DNA from: Eggerthellales bacterium
GTDB taxonomy: Bacteria; Actinomycetota; Coriobacteriia; Coriobacteriales; Eggerthellaceae
Assembly: GCA_029219345.1 (NCBI GenBank)
Contig: JAQXTF010000079.1
Location: 1 to 37,071, forward strand
Length of the DNA: 37,071 bases
Reading direction: 5' to 3'
The translations under genes were made by a program, and so were the position numbers. Shown in pieces: positions 16,649 to 24,841 of the stretch. Numbering within the stretch: the stretch's first letter is position 1; every line of letters begins with the position of its first letter. Below the pieces are notes generated by a model. The model searched no databases. It was not told the DNA's origin and was given only the letters and a program-made list of their open reading frames with translations.

Positions 16649-18013
16649 TTACAAAAGACCCATGCCGCGAAGGCTTTGACAATACTCTTCCAAAGCCGCG
16701 TTACCGCGTTCCGCATAGGCAGCATAACGTGCTTTCTTGTTGCGTATGCGCTGCTCAAAAGGCTCAATCATGCCAAAGTTCACATGAGAGGGCTGATAGT
16801 TCACCGTTTCGGGGTTTGTGGCATATGCCATCAGAGCGCCAAAAACCGTATGCGGATGCAAATCAGGAGCCTCGATGCCCTTGAAGCGAGCTGCCAGAGC
16901 AAGCGCTACATGCAAGCCCGAACGAATTGCCTCAACGTATCCTTCGGTACCCGCAACCTGACCTGCCAGATAAACGGGCAGTCCAATTGCATCTTGCGCG
17001 CCCTTCAGCTCAAGATTCTTGTTCAAAACCTTGGGCGCATCCACAAAGGTGTTTCTGTGCATGACGCCAAAACGAGCAAACTCGGCATTCTCCAAACCAG
17101 GAATCATGCGGAACACGCGCTTTTGCTCAGGGAAAGTCAAATTGGTTTGAAAGCCCACCAGGTTGTAGCAGCTGCAAGAAGCATCCTCAGCGCGTAGCTG
17201 CACTGCAGCCCAAGGGCGATGTCCCGTACGAGGGTCAATGAGGCCAACCGGCTTCAAAGCGCCATAACGGGGAGCATCTTTGCCTGTTCGAGCGATCTCC
17301 TCGACAGGCTGGCAAGCTTGAAACAGGTCTTTGCTCTCGAAATCTTTTTTGATTACACGCTCGGCACCCAGCAACTCGTCAATGAATCTTTCGTATTCTT
17401 CTTTGTCAAAGGGAGCGTTCAAATAATCGCCCAAGCCCTCTTCATAGCGGCTTTGCCTGAACAGGATTTGATCATCCAGGGAATCGGCCATCACAATGGG
17501 AGCCGCGGCATCAAAAAAGGCCAGATGTTCAAGGCCTGTTGCCTGCTGCAGCGAAACCGCCAAATCATCACTGGTCAAAGGGCCCGTGGCAACAACCAAG
17601 GCATCAAAGCCCCGACCCTCTGCCGTAAGGTCAGTTGCCTCCCTGCGTTCAACCGTTATACGGAGCTGCGATTTAATGGCCTGGGTGATAGCCTGCCCAA
17701 ATTTCTCACGGTCAACCGCTAGGGCGCCGCCAGCAGAAACCTCGGAGTCAAGGGCAGCCTGATACACAAACGAGCCCAAAGCGCCCAGCTCGGTTTTAAG
17801 CATGCCTGCTGCCGATTCGGGGTTTTTGCTCTTCAGAGAGTTGGAGCACACCAATTCTCCGAAGAAGTCAGTCTTATGCACCTCGGTGTTTTTCACCGGT
17901 CGCATCTCTACAAGGGTGACAGCAATACCGCGGGCCGCAAGCTGCAAAGCGCACTCGCTGCCAGCCAGGCCGCCGCCAATTATTTTCACATTCTTTTCCA
18001 TGGTGCAAAGCAT
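16649..18013 (-). CDS. trmFO: tRNA (uracil-5-)-methyltransferase TrmFO, folate dependent
   Basis: Makes ribothymidine at tRNA position 54 using methylene-tetrahydrofolate and FAD. The N-terminal FAD site is IIGGGLAGSE, followed by LVEMRP and FGELVCSNS, which are TrmFO signatures; LAGQVAGTEGYVEA lies towards the C-terminus. Two ATGs are possible: this one (454 aa, with GGGG 8 nt upstream) and one four codons later directly before the FAD motif. A TTG further up is less likely. TrmFO replaces SAM-dependent TrmA and is typical of Firmicutes and Coriobacteriia but rare in other Actinobacteria. It sits between dprA and xerC. Confidence 0.95.
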   Translation of the reverse strand: MLCTMEKNVKIIGGGLAGSECALQLAARGIAVTLVEMRPVKNTEVHKTDFFGELVCSNSLKSKNPESAAGMLKTELGALGSFVYQAALDSEVSAGGALAVDREKFGQAITQAIKSQLRITVERREATDLTAEGRGFDALVVATGPLTSDDLAVSLQQATGLEHLAFFDAAAPIVMADSLDDQILFRQSRYEEGLGDYLNAPFDKEEYERFIDELLGAERVIKKDFESKDLFQACQPVEEIARTGKDAPRYGALKPVGLIDPRTGHRPWAAVQLRAEDASCSCYNLVGFQTNLTFPEQKRVFRMIPGLENAEFARFGVMHRNTFVDAPKVLNKNLELKGAQDAIGLPVYLAGQVAGTEGYVEAIRSGLHVALALAARFKGIEAPDLHPHTVFGALMAYATNPETVNYQPSHVNFGMIEPFEQRIRNKKARYAAYAERGNAALEEYCQSLRGMGLL

Positions 18014-18064
18014 AGCAAAAACCCCGAAAGCCTTTAAGGTCAATCCCAAAACCTTCGCGGTTTA

Positions 18065-19018
18065 TTACAAAAGCGGTCCGTATGTTCCATCGGGATAGCG
18101 AGAAATAAGGCCCGCATCCTGCGCTTCCTCAAGGCGAACGGCCGCCCATGCCGAAGGGTTCTCGTCGCCGCAAAGCTGGGCCGCCAAGGCGTAAATGGCC
18201 TCGGTATCCAAGGGCTCCGAAATAACTGCCCTAATCAAGGGGTCACCATACAACGGCGAGCTTTTGCGTTCCTCCCTCTCCAGCTGGAACAGCCCTCCCA
18301 AGGTATCCTCCAAAGGACGGGGATACATTGAACCGATGATTTCCTCAAAAGACTCATCATCCACAATGGGAATCGCACCTTGATACAACAGGCGATTGGC
18401 CCCTCGAGAGTTGGGAGCCGTAATGGAGCCAGGCACAACTAGCACTTCTTTCCCCAGCTGAAGAGCCTCATCCGCTGTAGAAAAAGTACCCGATGGGAGC
18501 CCCGCTTCCACGATAAGCGTCGCTTTTGAGAGTGCTGCAATTATGCGATTGCGCGCACGAAAAGTATACGGCTTAGCGGGAAAGCTCCAGGGATGCTCCG
18601 ACACAATGGCTCCGCCGCTGTTTACGATATCTTGAAAGAGCTTGAAGTTTTCTGCAGGATATATGTGATCGCAACCGCCTCCAAGCACCGCCACCGTACA
18701 GCCCTTTTCCGCCAGGGCGCCTTTATGAGCTGCACTATCGCAGCCCTTTGCTCCACCTGAGACAATAGTTATACCCCGCTTTGCAGCGGCGGAAGCAAAA
18801 CGCTGGGCGCAGCCCCTGCCATAGGGCGTCGCTCGACGCGCTCCCACAATCGAAAGGCCGCTGCGCAGACAATGAGGATTGCCAATTACATAGAGCATCT
18901 CAGGAGGAATCTGCAGTTCCCGCAAGGAATCTGGATACAAAGGCGAATTCATATCAATCTCAAAACGCGGCCCTTCAATGTAAGGTCCTCTGGATGCCTT
19001 ATCCGGATAATCTTCCAT
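18065..19018 (-). CDS. dprA: DNA-processing protein DprA
   Basis: Binds incoming single-stranded DNA and loads RecA in natural transformation. The 317-residue protein has the extended Rossmann domain: SIVGARRATPYG, VSGGAKGCDSAAHKGAL and LGGGCDHIYPAEN, then RNRIIAALSKATLIVEA, and GSITAPNSRGANRLLYQGA. A C-terminal winged-helix-like domain (about 255-317) is present, while the N-terminal SAM domain is short or missing. The ATG directly abuts the comM stop. Together with comM it suggests DNA uptake or at least DNA handling capacity, but dprA also occurs in bacteria not known to be transformable. Confidence 0.95.
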   Translation of the reverse strand: MEDYPDKASRGPYIEGPRFEIDMNSPLYPDSLRELQIPPEMLYVIGNPHCLRSGLSIVGARRATPYGRGCAQRFASAAAKRGITIVSGGAKGCDSAAHKGALAEKGCTVAVLGGGCDHIYPAENFKLFQDIVNSGGAIVSEHPWSFPAKPYTFRARNRIIAALSKATLIVEAGLPSGTFSTADEALQLGKEVLVVPGSITAPNSRGANRLLYQGAIPIVDDESFEEIIGSMYPRPLEDTLGGLFQLEREERKSSPLYGDPLIRAVISEPLDTEAIYALAAQLCGDENPSAWAAVRLEEAQDAGLISRYPDGTYGPLL

Positions 19019-20521
19019 CTACATCACTCCTCCCCTCTCGGATTGTTCAAGACGAAGCCCCAACGCTTCGCAAAGGTGCGTTTTGTTTACCTGATCGCTT
19101 TGGGCGATATCAGCAATGGTGCGCGCCACTTGCAACGTGCGGACAATGGCTCTGCCGCTGAGCTTTCGCTTCTCGGCGACTTTTTCGAAATATGCCCGTC
19201 CAGCATCATCAAGACGGCATGCTTCTATGATTGATTTCGTCGCCGTTCCTGGCTGCTCATAGCGAGACAGCCGCCACGACCGATACTCCTGCCCGGCCAT
19301 CACGCCTTGACGCAAAGTTTCAGAAGAAGTTCCCGTTCCCGCTTTGAGCACATCGGCCGATTTCATACGCCCCACATTGATGCGCATATCAATACGATCC
19401 AAAACAGGGCCTCCAATACGCGATTGGTACGTGTTTATCTGCACCGGCGTGCAGTGACAGGGAGTCTCCTTGTCACCAAAGTACCCGCAGGGGCACGGAT
19501 TGGCAGATGCAATGAGAGAAAACTGAGCGGGCATGGTAATGGCAGATTCAGCGCGGACCAAAGTAACCTGGCCCGATTCCATGGGCTGTCGCAAGCTTTG
19601 CAGCACGCTCGGCTTAAATTCGGGCAGCTCATCCAGATACAGCACCCCCTTGTGAGCAAGGGTGATTTCACCAGGACGGATAGGCGTTCCACCGCCAATC
19701 AAACCCGCGGCTGAAGCCGAATGATGGGGCTGTCTAAAAGGCCTATGACCTGTCATGATGCTCTCGGCGTTCAAACCCGCTACAGAATAAATGGTTGCCA
19801 CCTCAAGCATTTCCTCATCAGTCAAGGGAGCCAAAATGCTTGGAAGCCTTGAAGCCAACATGGTTTTGCCCGATCCGGGCGGCCCCACCATAAGTACGCC
19901 ATGATTTCCCGTTGCTGCAATTTGCAAAGCACGCTTCGCGTGATCATGCCCCGCAATATCGGCAAAATCCAGAAGAGCACTCTCAGCGGCTTTGGGATTT
20001 GGCTTGATACCTTCAAAGTTTCCCATGCGTAAAGCAGACAGACGGGCAATGAGGCGAATAGAATCACAGAATCCCTTAATGCGCAGCTCTTCAGAATAAG
20101 CGCAGGTCAACGACATGCCTTGCTTAGTGGCACAGCGGGCGTATGCGAGAAGTCCGGGAACAGGCTTCACGCAGCCATCCAAAGACAGCTCGCCTACGAA
20201 CAGTGAGCCGCGCGCGTGAATCTTGTCAATTTGTCCTGATGCAGCAAGAATGCCCAGAGCTATGGGCAGATCAAAGCCTGAACCGCGCTTTTTCAGCGAC
20301 CCTGGTGCTAGATTTACCACGATTTTGTCGCGCGGCATATGAAAACCGCTGCTTCGTAAGGCTGCCTTCACGCGTTCGCGGGCTTCTTGAATTGCCGCAT
20401 CGGCCATGCCCACGATAGTAAAACCTGGGGATCCCTGAGAGATAATGACCTCCACCTCAACAGGTATGGCATCAACACCCATCAAAGTGGCAGACTGAAC
20501 GGTACATTGCGTGAGGTTCAT
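19019..20521 (-). CDS. comM: ComM-like Mg-chelatase/AAA+ ATPase (YifB family)
   Basis: ComM is a hexameric AAA+ helicase that promotes branch migration during transformation. The 500-residue protein has an N-terminal Lon-protease-like domain (about 1-170, with SPGFTIVGMADAAIQEARERV), Walker A GPPGSGKT at 213-220, Walker B VLYLDELP at 293-300, and a zinc-like cluster CPCGYFG...CHC near 340-355. The C-terminal Mg-chelatase domain contains GPVLDRIDMRI and LSGRAIVRTLQVARTIADI. It starts 2 nt after yraN and ends flush with dprA, so the three are one translation-coupled unit. Confidence 0.95.
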   Translation of the reverse strand: MNLTQCTVQSATLMGVDAIPVEVEVIISQGSPGFTIVGMADAAIQEARERVKAALRSSGFHMPRDKIVVNLAPGSLKKRGSGFDLPIALGILAASGQIDKIHARGSLFVGELSLDGCVKPVPGLLAYARCATKQGMSLTCAYSEELRIKGFCDSIRLIARLSALRMGNFEGIKPNPKAAESALLDFADIAGHDHAKRALQIAATGNHGVLMVGPPGSGKTMLASRLPSILAPLTDEEMLEVATIYSVAGLNAESIMTGHRPFRQPHHSASAAGLIGGGTPIRPGEITLAHKGVLYLDELPEFKPSVLQSLRQPMESGQVTLVRAESAITMPAQFSLIASANPCPCGYFGDKETPCHCTPVQINTYQSRIGGPVLDRIDMRINVGRMKSADVLKAGTGTSSETLRQGVMAGQEYRSWRLSRYEQPGTATKSIIEACRLDDAGRAYFEKVAEKRKLSGRAIVRTLQVARTIADIAQSDQVNKTHLCEALGLRLEQSERGGVM

Positions 20522-20523
20522 GT

Positions 20524-20970
20524 CTACTCGGTTCCGAAGGCATTAATGTGGTGACGCAAATTCGCCTTGTTGTTGCCAAGGACCAAAATGGCGATGATAT
20601 CAAACCTGAAGCGCATATCCACGTATTCGGCATCGCGCAGGTAATACGCCGAAATTCGCTCGTAACGCTCGCGTTTTTCCTTGGTTACCGCTTCTTCAGG
20701 GTATCCTTTATCAATGTTGGAGCGGGTTTTAACCTCCACGAACACCAGCACGTCGCCATCCAGGGCAATGATGTCGGCTTCGCCCGCAGTACAACGCCAA
20801 TTGCGCTCCACAATCTGATACCCATGACGCTCCAAGAAGCGCACGGCAGCCTCCTCGCCCTTTTTACCCAGGTCGAGATTGGGATATTCGCTGTACGTCT
20901 TTACTGAGTATTCGGCCGCTTCGCCATGATTTTGGACTTGATTGGTTTCTTCATTGATGTAGTCGTCCAT
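20524..20970 (-). CDS. yraN: YraN/UPF0102 nuclease-like protein
   Basis: UPF0102 proteins have a Holliday-junction-resolvase/endonuclease fold; their cellular role is not settled. GKKGEEAAVRFLERHGY starts the conserved core, and GEADIIALDGDVLVFVEVKTR contains the catalytic-type acidic residues and lysine. The chosen ATG has AAAGGAG 7 nt before it and gives 148 residues, about 30 more than usual because of an acidic N-terminal extension. It is the first gene of yraN-comM-dprA-trmFO-xerC and lies directly downstream of the six-copy repeat array. Confidence 0.9.
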   Translation of the reverse strand: MDDYINEETNQVQNHGEAAEYSVKTYSEYPNLDLGKKGEEAAVRFLERHGYQIVERNWRCTAGEADIIALDGDVLVFVEVKTRSNIDKGYPEEAVTKEKRERYERISAYYLRDAEYVDMRFRFDIIAILVLGNNKANLRHHINAFGTE

Positions 20971-20993
20971 AGTCTCTCCTTTCGACGCGAAAG

Positions 20994-21094
20994 AGAATAC
21001 GGAACGCATCTATCAAAAAGTTATCAAAACACGAGCAGAAGCTATCAAAACGCTATCACTGCGTGCACAAAAAGTTATCAAAAAGCTATCAAAC
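20994..21094 (-). promoter_or_regulatory. yraN operon control region with six phased TATCAAAA repeats
   Basis: Six copies of an 11-mer close to AGYTATCAAAA lie head to tail on the plus strand. TATC begins at 21011, 21022, 21043, 21054, 21076 and 21087, so steps are 11, 21, 11, 22 and 11 bp: three close pairs, all on one face of the helix. The fourth copy is degenerate (TATCACTG). A minus-strand TATTCT (20994-20999) stands 11 bp beyond the nearest repeat with no -35 box, as in promoters where an activator replaces it. Paired 11-bp direct repeats are how OmpR/PhoB-family regulators bind; which protein binds here is unknown. Confidence 0.6.
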
Positions 21095-21106
21095 CCCGCA
21101 CAGGGC

Positions 21107-21937
21107 CTAAAAAAGCGTCTCCTGCATAAACGATTGGCAGAAGCTCACGCGATGAAGAGGCGTAAGACCCCTTTCCTTGATGGCTTCAATATGGGAGGCA
21201 CTGGCATATCCCTTGCACTGATCCCAGCCATATTCCGGATATTGGGAAGAAAGCTCAACCATAAGCGTATCTCGCTCAACTTTAGCAACAACGCTGGCCG
21301 CAGCGATGCTGGCGCACTTTGCATCACCCTTCACAATGTTTCTCTCACGCTTATCGAAATGAAGAGGGTTGCCATCAAGAAGAATCAAATCAACGGCAAA
21401 GCCCTGATCTTCAATGGCCTTGACGGCCTTTCGGAAAGCAGCAATCAGCGAAGCAGTCATTCCATGGGCATCAATGTATGAGGGCTCAATGTATTGCACC
21501 GTCCACGCCAAAGCAACTTCTTTGATTTCCTTGGCAATCTCTTCGCGTTGCTCGGGAGAAAGCTGCTTAGAGTCGTTGAGAAGAGCGATACGGGGCTCTT
21601 CCGGCAATACCACGGCACCGACCGCCAAAGGACCGGCCACCGAGCCTCTGCCCACTTCATCAAGGCCTACTACTACCGAAGCACCTGATTGGTTGGCAAA
21701 GTCTTTTTGGAAGGTGTACAGCCCTTCAAGACGGGCTTGTTCCGCCGTTTCTTTAGCAATACGTTTACGGGCAGCGTTCAAAGCAGAAATAACGCCTTTG
21801 CGCGTATCAGAAGCAAGCGAGCGCTCAAGAGAAGGCAACGTGGAGGCATTCGCGCATGCCAGCTTAGCGCGAATCTCTTCAACCGTCTGAGCATGATTAG
21901 TGGCGCTTTCACCAACGCCGCGAATTGCACGTGCCAT
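21107..21937 (-). CDS. rnhB: Ribonuclease HII
   Basis: Cuts RNA in RNA-DNA hybrids and removes single ribonucleotides from DNA. GLDEVGRGSVAGPL supplies Asp93 and Glu94; LNDSKQLS, DAHGMTASLIAAFRKAV and the downstream LILLDGNPL/KGDAKCASIAAASVVAKV segments complete the active site and the family fold. The protein has 276 residues, with an 85-residue helical N-terminal extension longer than in E. coli but comparable with the B. subtilis enzyme. GGAG precedes the chosen ATG. The start lies just behind the rplS terminator, so it may rely on readthrough. The lepB gene usually found between rplS and rnhB in actinobacteria is absent. Confidence 0.95.
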   Translation of the reverse strand: MARAIRGVGESATNHAQTVEEIRAKLACANASTLPSLERSLASDTRKGVISALNAARKRIAKETAEQARLEGLYTFQKDFANQSGASVVVGLDEVGRGSVAGPLAVGAVVLPEEPRIALLNDSKQLSPEQREEIAKEIKEVALAWTVQYIEPSYIDAHGMTASLIAAFRKAVKAIEDQGFAVDLILLDGNPLHFDKRERNIVKGDAKCASIAAASVVAKVERDTLMVELSSQYPEYGWDQCKGYASASHIEAIKERGLTPLHRVSFCQSFMQETLF

Positions 21938-21956
21938 TTCTCTCTCCAACCCGAAT

Positions 21957-21989
21957 AAAAAACAATGCCCGCACAATGTGCGGGCATTG
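21957..21989 (-). terminator. Intrinsic terminator of rplS
   Basis: A perfect 12-bp stem CAATGCCCGCAC/GTGCGGGCATTG with a 3-nt loop is followed by six T residues on the minus strand, 20 nt before the rnhB ATG. Confidence 0.92.
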
Positions 21990-22008
21990 AAGCATACAAC
22001 AAAAAGAC

Positions 22009-22356
22009 TTACTTAAATGCCTTTTCCTTGATCTTTGCGGCCTTACCAACCTTCTTGCGGATGTAGTAAAGCTTAGCACGACGAACCTGGCCCTGACGAG
22101 CGATCTCGATGCGCTCGATCTTAGGGGAATGTACCGGGAAGGTACGCTCAACGCCAACGTTGAAGCTCATCTTGCGAACAGTGAAGGTCTCACGAGCACC
22201 AGCGCCCTGACGACGGATAACGTCGCCCTGGAACACCTGGATACGCTCACGGTTGCCCTCAGTAATGCGATAATGAACCTTAACATTGTCGCCGACCACA
22301 AAGTCAGGAATGTCCTGCTTGATCTGCTGCTGCTCAATTGCGCGGATGATATCCAT
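22009..22356 (-). CDS. rplS: 50S ribosomal protein L19
   Basis: L19 sits at the 30S-50S interface. The 115-residue chain shows the family pattern: [47 protein letters not shown] and a basic tail ending in [21 protein letters not shown] (shortened here into separate motifs by description). AGGGAT precedes the ATG. It has its own strong promoter, a 5' leader hairpin and a strong terminator. Confidence 0.97.
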   Translation of the reverse strand: MDIIRAIEQQQIKQDIPDFVVGDNVKVHYRITEGNRERIQVFQGDVIRRQGAGARETFTVRKMSFNVGVERTFPVHSPKIERIEIARQGQVRRAKLYYIRKKVGKAAKIKEKAFK

Positions 22357-22382
22357 TTTCTTATCCCTCTATATCTATTCTT

Positions 22383-22412
22383 AGCCGTTAGCTATTCTAC
22401 ACAGACACGGCT
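22383..22412 (-). promoter_or_regulatory. 5' leader hairpin of rplS
   Basis: AGCCGT and ACGGCT pair across an 18-nt loop at the predicted 5' end of the rplS message. Ribosomal-protein leaders often carry such autoregulatory structures, but I recognise no specific family here. Confidence 0.35.
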
Positions 22413-22416
22413 AGTA

Positions 22417-22445
22417 AGTATACCGCGTCACCTGGCGCAACGCAA
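22417..22445 (-). promoter_or_regulatory. Promoter of rplS
   Basis: TTGCGT, 17 bp, TATACT on the minus strand, 61 nt before the ATG. It matches the -35 style of the secG and tRNA promoters in this window. Confidence 0.75.
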
Positions 22446-22506
22446 GAAAAAGTACGTTCTTTTTTCAAAGGTCGCGTCCAAAACTCATATCTCGGGCGCT
22501 CCCCTC

Positions 22507-24183
22507 TTACTCTTCCTCTACGCCATCCTGGGTGCGTATCAGTTTGCGCTTGATCTTGCCGCCAATTGTCTTGGGAAGCTCGTCGACGAACTCCACAATT
22601 CGAGGATACTTGTAAGGAGCAGTGGTCTTCTTCACATGATTCTGCAGCTCCTTAACAAGGGCGTCAGAGGGCTCATAGCCCTTGGCCAGAACGATGGTGG
22701 CTTTAACAACCTTGCCGCGAATGGGGTCGGGAGCAGCCGTTACAGCGCACTCGACAACCGCAGGATGAGCAACCAGGGCACTTTCTACCTCAAAGGGGCC
22801 AATACGATAGCCAGAGCACTTAATGACGTCGTCATCGCGGCCAACGAAGGAAATATAGCCATCGGAATCACGCCATACCATATCGTGCAAGTTATACACA
22901 TCGGTGCCAACAGCCTCATAGGTCTTCTCAGGGTTCTTGTAGTAGCCCACGAACAAACCAGGAGGATAAGCAGACTTCAGGCCGGTAACGCAAATGGCGC
23001 CCTCTTCGCCGTCTTCCACTTCATTCAGGTTCTCATCAAGAAGCTTGATGTTCAACAGGGGCGAAGGCTTGCCCAAAGAACCAGGACGGGGCTCAATCCA
23101 GGGGAAAGTCGCAATAAGCACAGGGCCTTCCGTCTGACCGAAACCTTCATGGATCTTCTTGCCAGTCAAACGCTCCCACTGAATGTTTACTTCAGCATTC
23201 AGAGGCTCGCCGGCGGTGGCGAAGTTATGAACGCTGGACAGATCGTAAGCCGCAACGTCTTCTTGCAGCATGAATCGGTACATAGTAGGAGGTGCGCAGA
23301 AGGTGGTGAGTTTGTAGTCCTGAACCTTCTGAAGCAGATTGGTGGCAATGAACTTATCCATGTCGTAGGCAAAAACTGTTGCACCGGCAATCCACTGACC
23401 ATAAATCTTGCCCCAACCGAACTTGGCCCAACCAGAGTCGGTAACGCTCATATGCAGCTTGTCTTCTTCAACCTGCTGCCAATACTTTGCAGTAAGAATA
23501 TGACCCAAGGGGTGAGCGAAATTGTGCTGAACCATCTTGGGGTTACCCGTAGTGCCGCTGGTGAAGTAAATGAGCATGATGTCCTTGGAGGTCACGCCCG
23601 CCTCACCCGTGGGGCGTTCAAAGCTTTCATTGGGGTTTGCCAGCAGGTCGGTAAAGGGAGTCCAGCCCTCGCGCTCGCCAGCAACCACAATGTGGTGCTC
23701 CAAAGAAGGAATCTGGTCGAAAGCAGCTTCAGCCTGGCCGCAAACATAATCATCGTTCACGCAAACCATTGCTTTGATTTCAGCGCTGGTGCCACGATAC
23801 ACCACGTCTTTAGTGGTGAGCTGCAAGGATGCAGGGATCAAAATAGCGCCCAGCTTGCACAGGGCAACGGCGTTGATCCAATACTCCCAGCGACGGCGCA
23901 GAATCGCCATAACAACATCGCCCTTGCCAATGCCCATCTCGCGATAAGCGTTGGCTACGCGATTGGACAGGCGGGAAATATCGGTGAAGGTGAAGGTCTT
24001 CTCTTCGCCATGATCGTCGCACCAAAGCAAAGCGCGCTTCTCAGGCTCAACAGTTGCCCATTCATCCACAACGTCGAAGCCGAAATTGAATGCTTCCGGC
24101 ACATTGATTTTGAAGTTTTCGAAAAAGTCCTCGTAGGAATCGAATTCAATACGGGGGCAGTACTTCTTAAGTACGTGATTCAT
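22507..24183 (-). CDS. AMP-forming acyl-CoA synthetase (medium-chain/aryl type), copy 1
   Basis: ANL-superfamily ligase: carboxylate + ATP + CoA gives acyl-CoA + AMP + PPi. The 558-residue protein has the P-loop-like YFTSGTTGNPK (A3), HEGFGQTEGPV (A5), SFVGRDDDVIKCSGYRIGPFEVES (A8 region) and PKTIGGKIKRKLIR with the catalytic Lys. The N-terminus INVPEAFNFGFDVVDEWA resembles medium-chain synthetases of the AcsM/benzoate type rather than acetyl-CoA synthetase. Substrate cannot be read from sequence; branched or aromatic acids fit the neighbours. The ATG follows AAAGG. It is the last gene of the module and a paralogue of the synthetase at the other end. Confidence 0.9.
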   Translation of the reverse strand: MNHVLKKYCPRIEFDSYEDFFENFKINVPEAFNFGFDVVDEWATVEPEKRALLWCDDHGEEKTFTFTDISRLSNRVANAYREMGIGKGDVVMAILRRRWEYWINAVALCKLGAILIPASLQLTTKDVVYRGTSAEIKAMVCVNDDYVCGQAEAAFDQIPSLEHHIVVAGEREGWTPFTDLLANPNESFERPTGEAGVTSKDIMLIYFTSGTTGNPKMVQHNFAHPLGHILTAKYWQQVEEDKLHMSVTDSGWAKFGWGKIYGQWIAGATVFAYDMDKFIATNLLQKVQDYKLTTFCAPPTMYRFMLQEDVAAYDLSSVHNFATAGEPLNAEVNIQWERLTGKKIHEGFGQTEGPVLIATFPWIEPRPGSLGKPSPLLNIKLLDENLNEVEDGEEGAICVTGLKSAYPPGLFVGYYKNPEKTYEAVGTDVYNLHDMVWRDSDGYISFVGRDDDVIKCSGYRIGPFEVESALVAHPAVVECAVTAAPDPIRGKVVKATIVLAKGYEPSDALVKELQNHVKKTTAPYKYPRIVEFVDELPKTIGGKIKRKLIRTQDGVEEE

Positions 24184-24202
24184 GAAATAAATGCCTTTCA
24201 AT

Positions 24203-24220
24203 TGGGGCACGCGAGCCCCA
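24203..24220 (-). other. Hairpin between regulator 1 and synthetase 1
   Basis: TGGGGC/GCCCCA, a 6-bp GC-rich stem with a 6-nt loop, sits in the 48-nt intercistronic gap. No T-run on the minus strand, so it is more likely a stability or processing element than a terminator. Confidence 0.45.
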
Positions 24221-24231
24221 GTTTATCTATG

Positions 24232-24789
24232 CTACTCGGCAATAAAAGTAACGAAACGAGCTTCTTCGGTGCCACCGCAACGCTGGCCATGGGGATAAGT
24301 GGGGTTGAAATAAATGCAATCGCCTTCATTCAACACAAATTCCTTATCGCACCAGCTGACGATAACCGTGCCTTGCACAACCAGGTTGAATTCCTGACCG
24401 GAATGGGAAACCAACTTCGCCGGCTCATCGGTAGGATCAAGAACAACCAGCAGAGGCTGCATGATCTTACCGGTATAGCGCCATGCCAAATCTTCGTAAT
24501 AGTAGCCAGGGTAACGGTCTACTTCCTTGCCCTGACCCTTGCGAACCACCTGGTAGGTATCCAGCTTGGCAGCGGTACCCGTCAGAATCTCGGTGAATTC
24601 AACGTTGAATTTGCGTGCAAGATGATAAATTGCCGAAATGGGTACATCTTCACCCGTCTCTTCCCACTTCATGTAGGTCTCAACGGGAACTTCGAGTTCA
24701 GCAGCCATGTCCTCTACGGACACGTCGCAAGACTCGCGAAGACCTTCGATACGAAGACCAATTTCGCGCATCTCGTTGACGTCGGACAT
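24232..24789 (-). CDS. XRE-family HTH and cupin-domain regulator, copy 1
   Basis: A cytoplasmic transcription factor with an N-terminal helix-turn-helix (about residues 6-60: IEGLRESCDVSVEDMAAEL, then VETYMKWEETG) and a C-terminal cupin_2 domain (about 105-185). The cupin keeps HSGQEFN and EGDCIYFNPTYPHG, with one His and one Glu in the first motif and one His in the second, so metal binding is possible but incomplete. The second of two close ATGs was chosen because AGGAG lies 6 nt before it. Regulators of this type often sit beside acyl-CoA synthetase and oxoacid oxidoreductase genes; the ligand may be an acid or acyl-CoA (inference). Confidence 0.88.
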   Translation of the reverse strand: MSDVNEMREIGLRIEGLRESCDVSVEDMAAELEVPVETYMKWEETGEDVPISAIYHLARKFNVEFTEILTGTAAKLDTYQVVRKGQGKEVDRYPGYYYEDLAWRYTGKIMQPLLVVLDPTDEPAKLVSHSGQEFNLVVQGTVIVSWCDKEFVLNEGDCIYFNPTYPHGQRCGGTEEARFVTFIAE

Positions 24790-24808
24790 AATCATCTCCT
24801 TTTACTCG

Positions 24809-24829
24809 TCGGGCGCATGAAGCGCCCGA
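24809..24829 (-). other. GC-rich hairpin between korC and regulator 1
   Basis: TCGGGCGC/GCGCCCGA is a perfect 8-bp stem with a 5-nt loop just ahead of the regulator's ribosome-binding site. No T-run follows. Confidence 0.5.
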
Positions 24830-24841
24830 TTTGGTTTACTA

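Noticed and set aside
21011-21094. Calling the TATCAAAA array a CRISPR or a replication iteron set
   Set aside because: Units are only 11 bp with no spacers, no cas genes or replication initiator; the location is an operon promoter.
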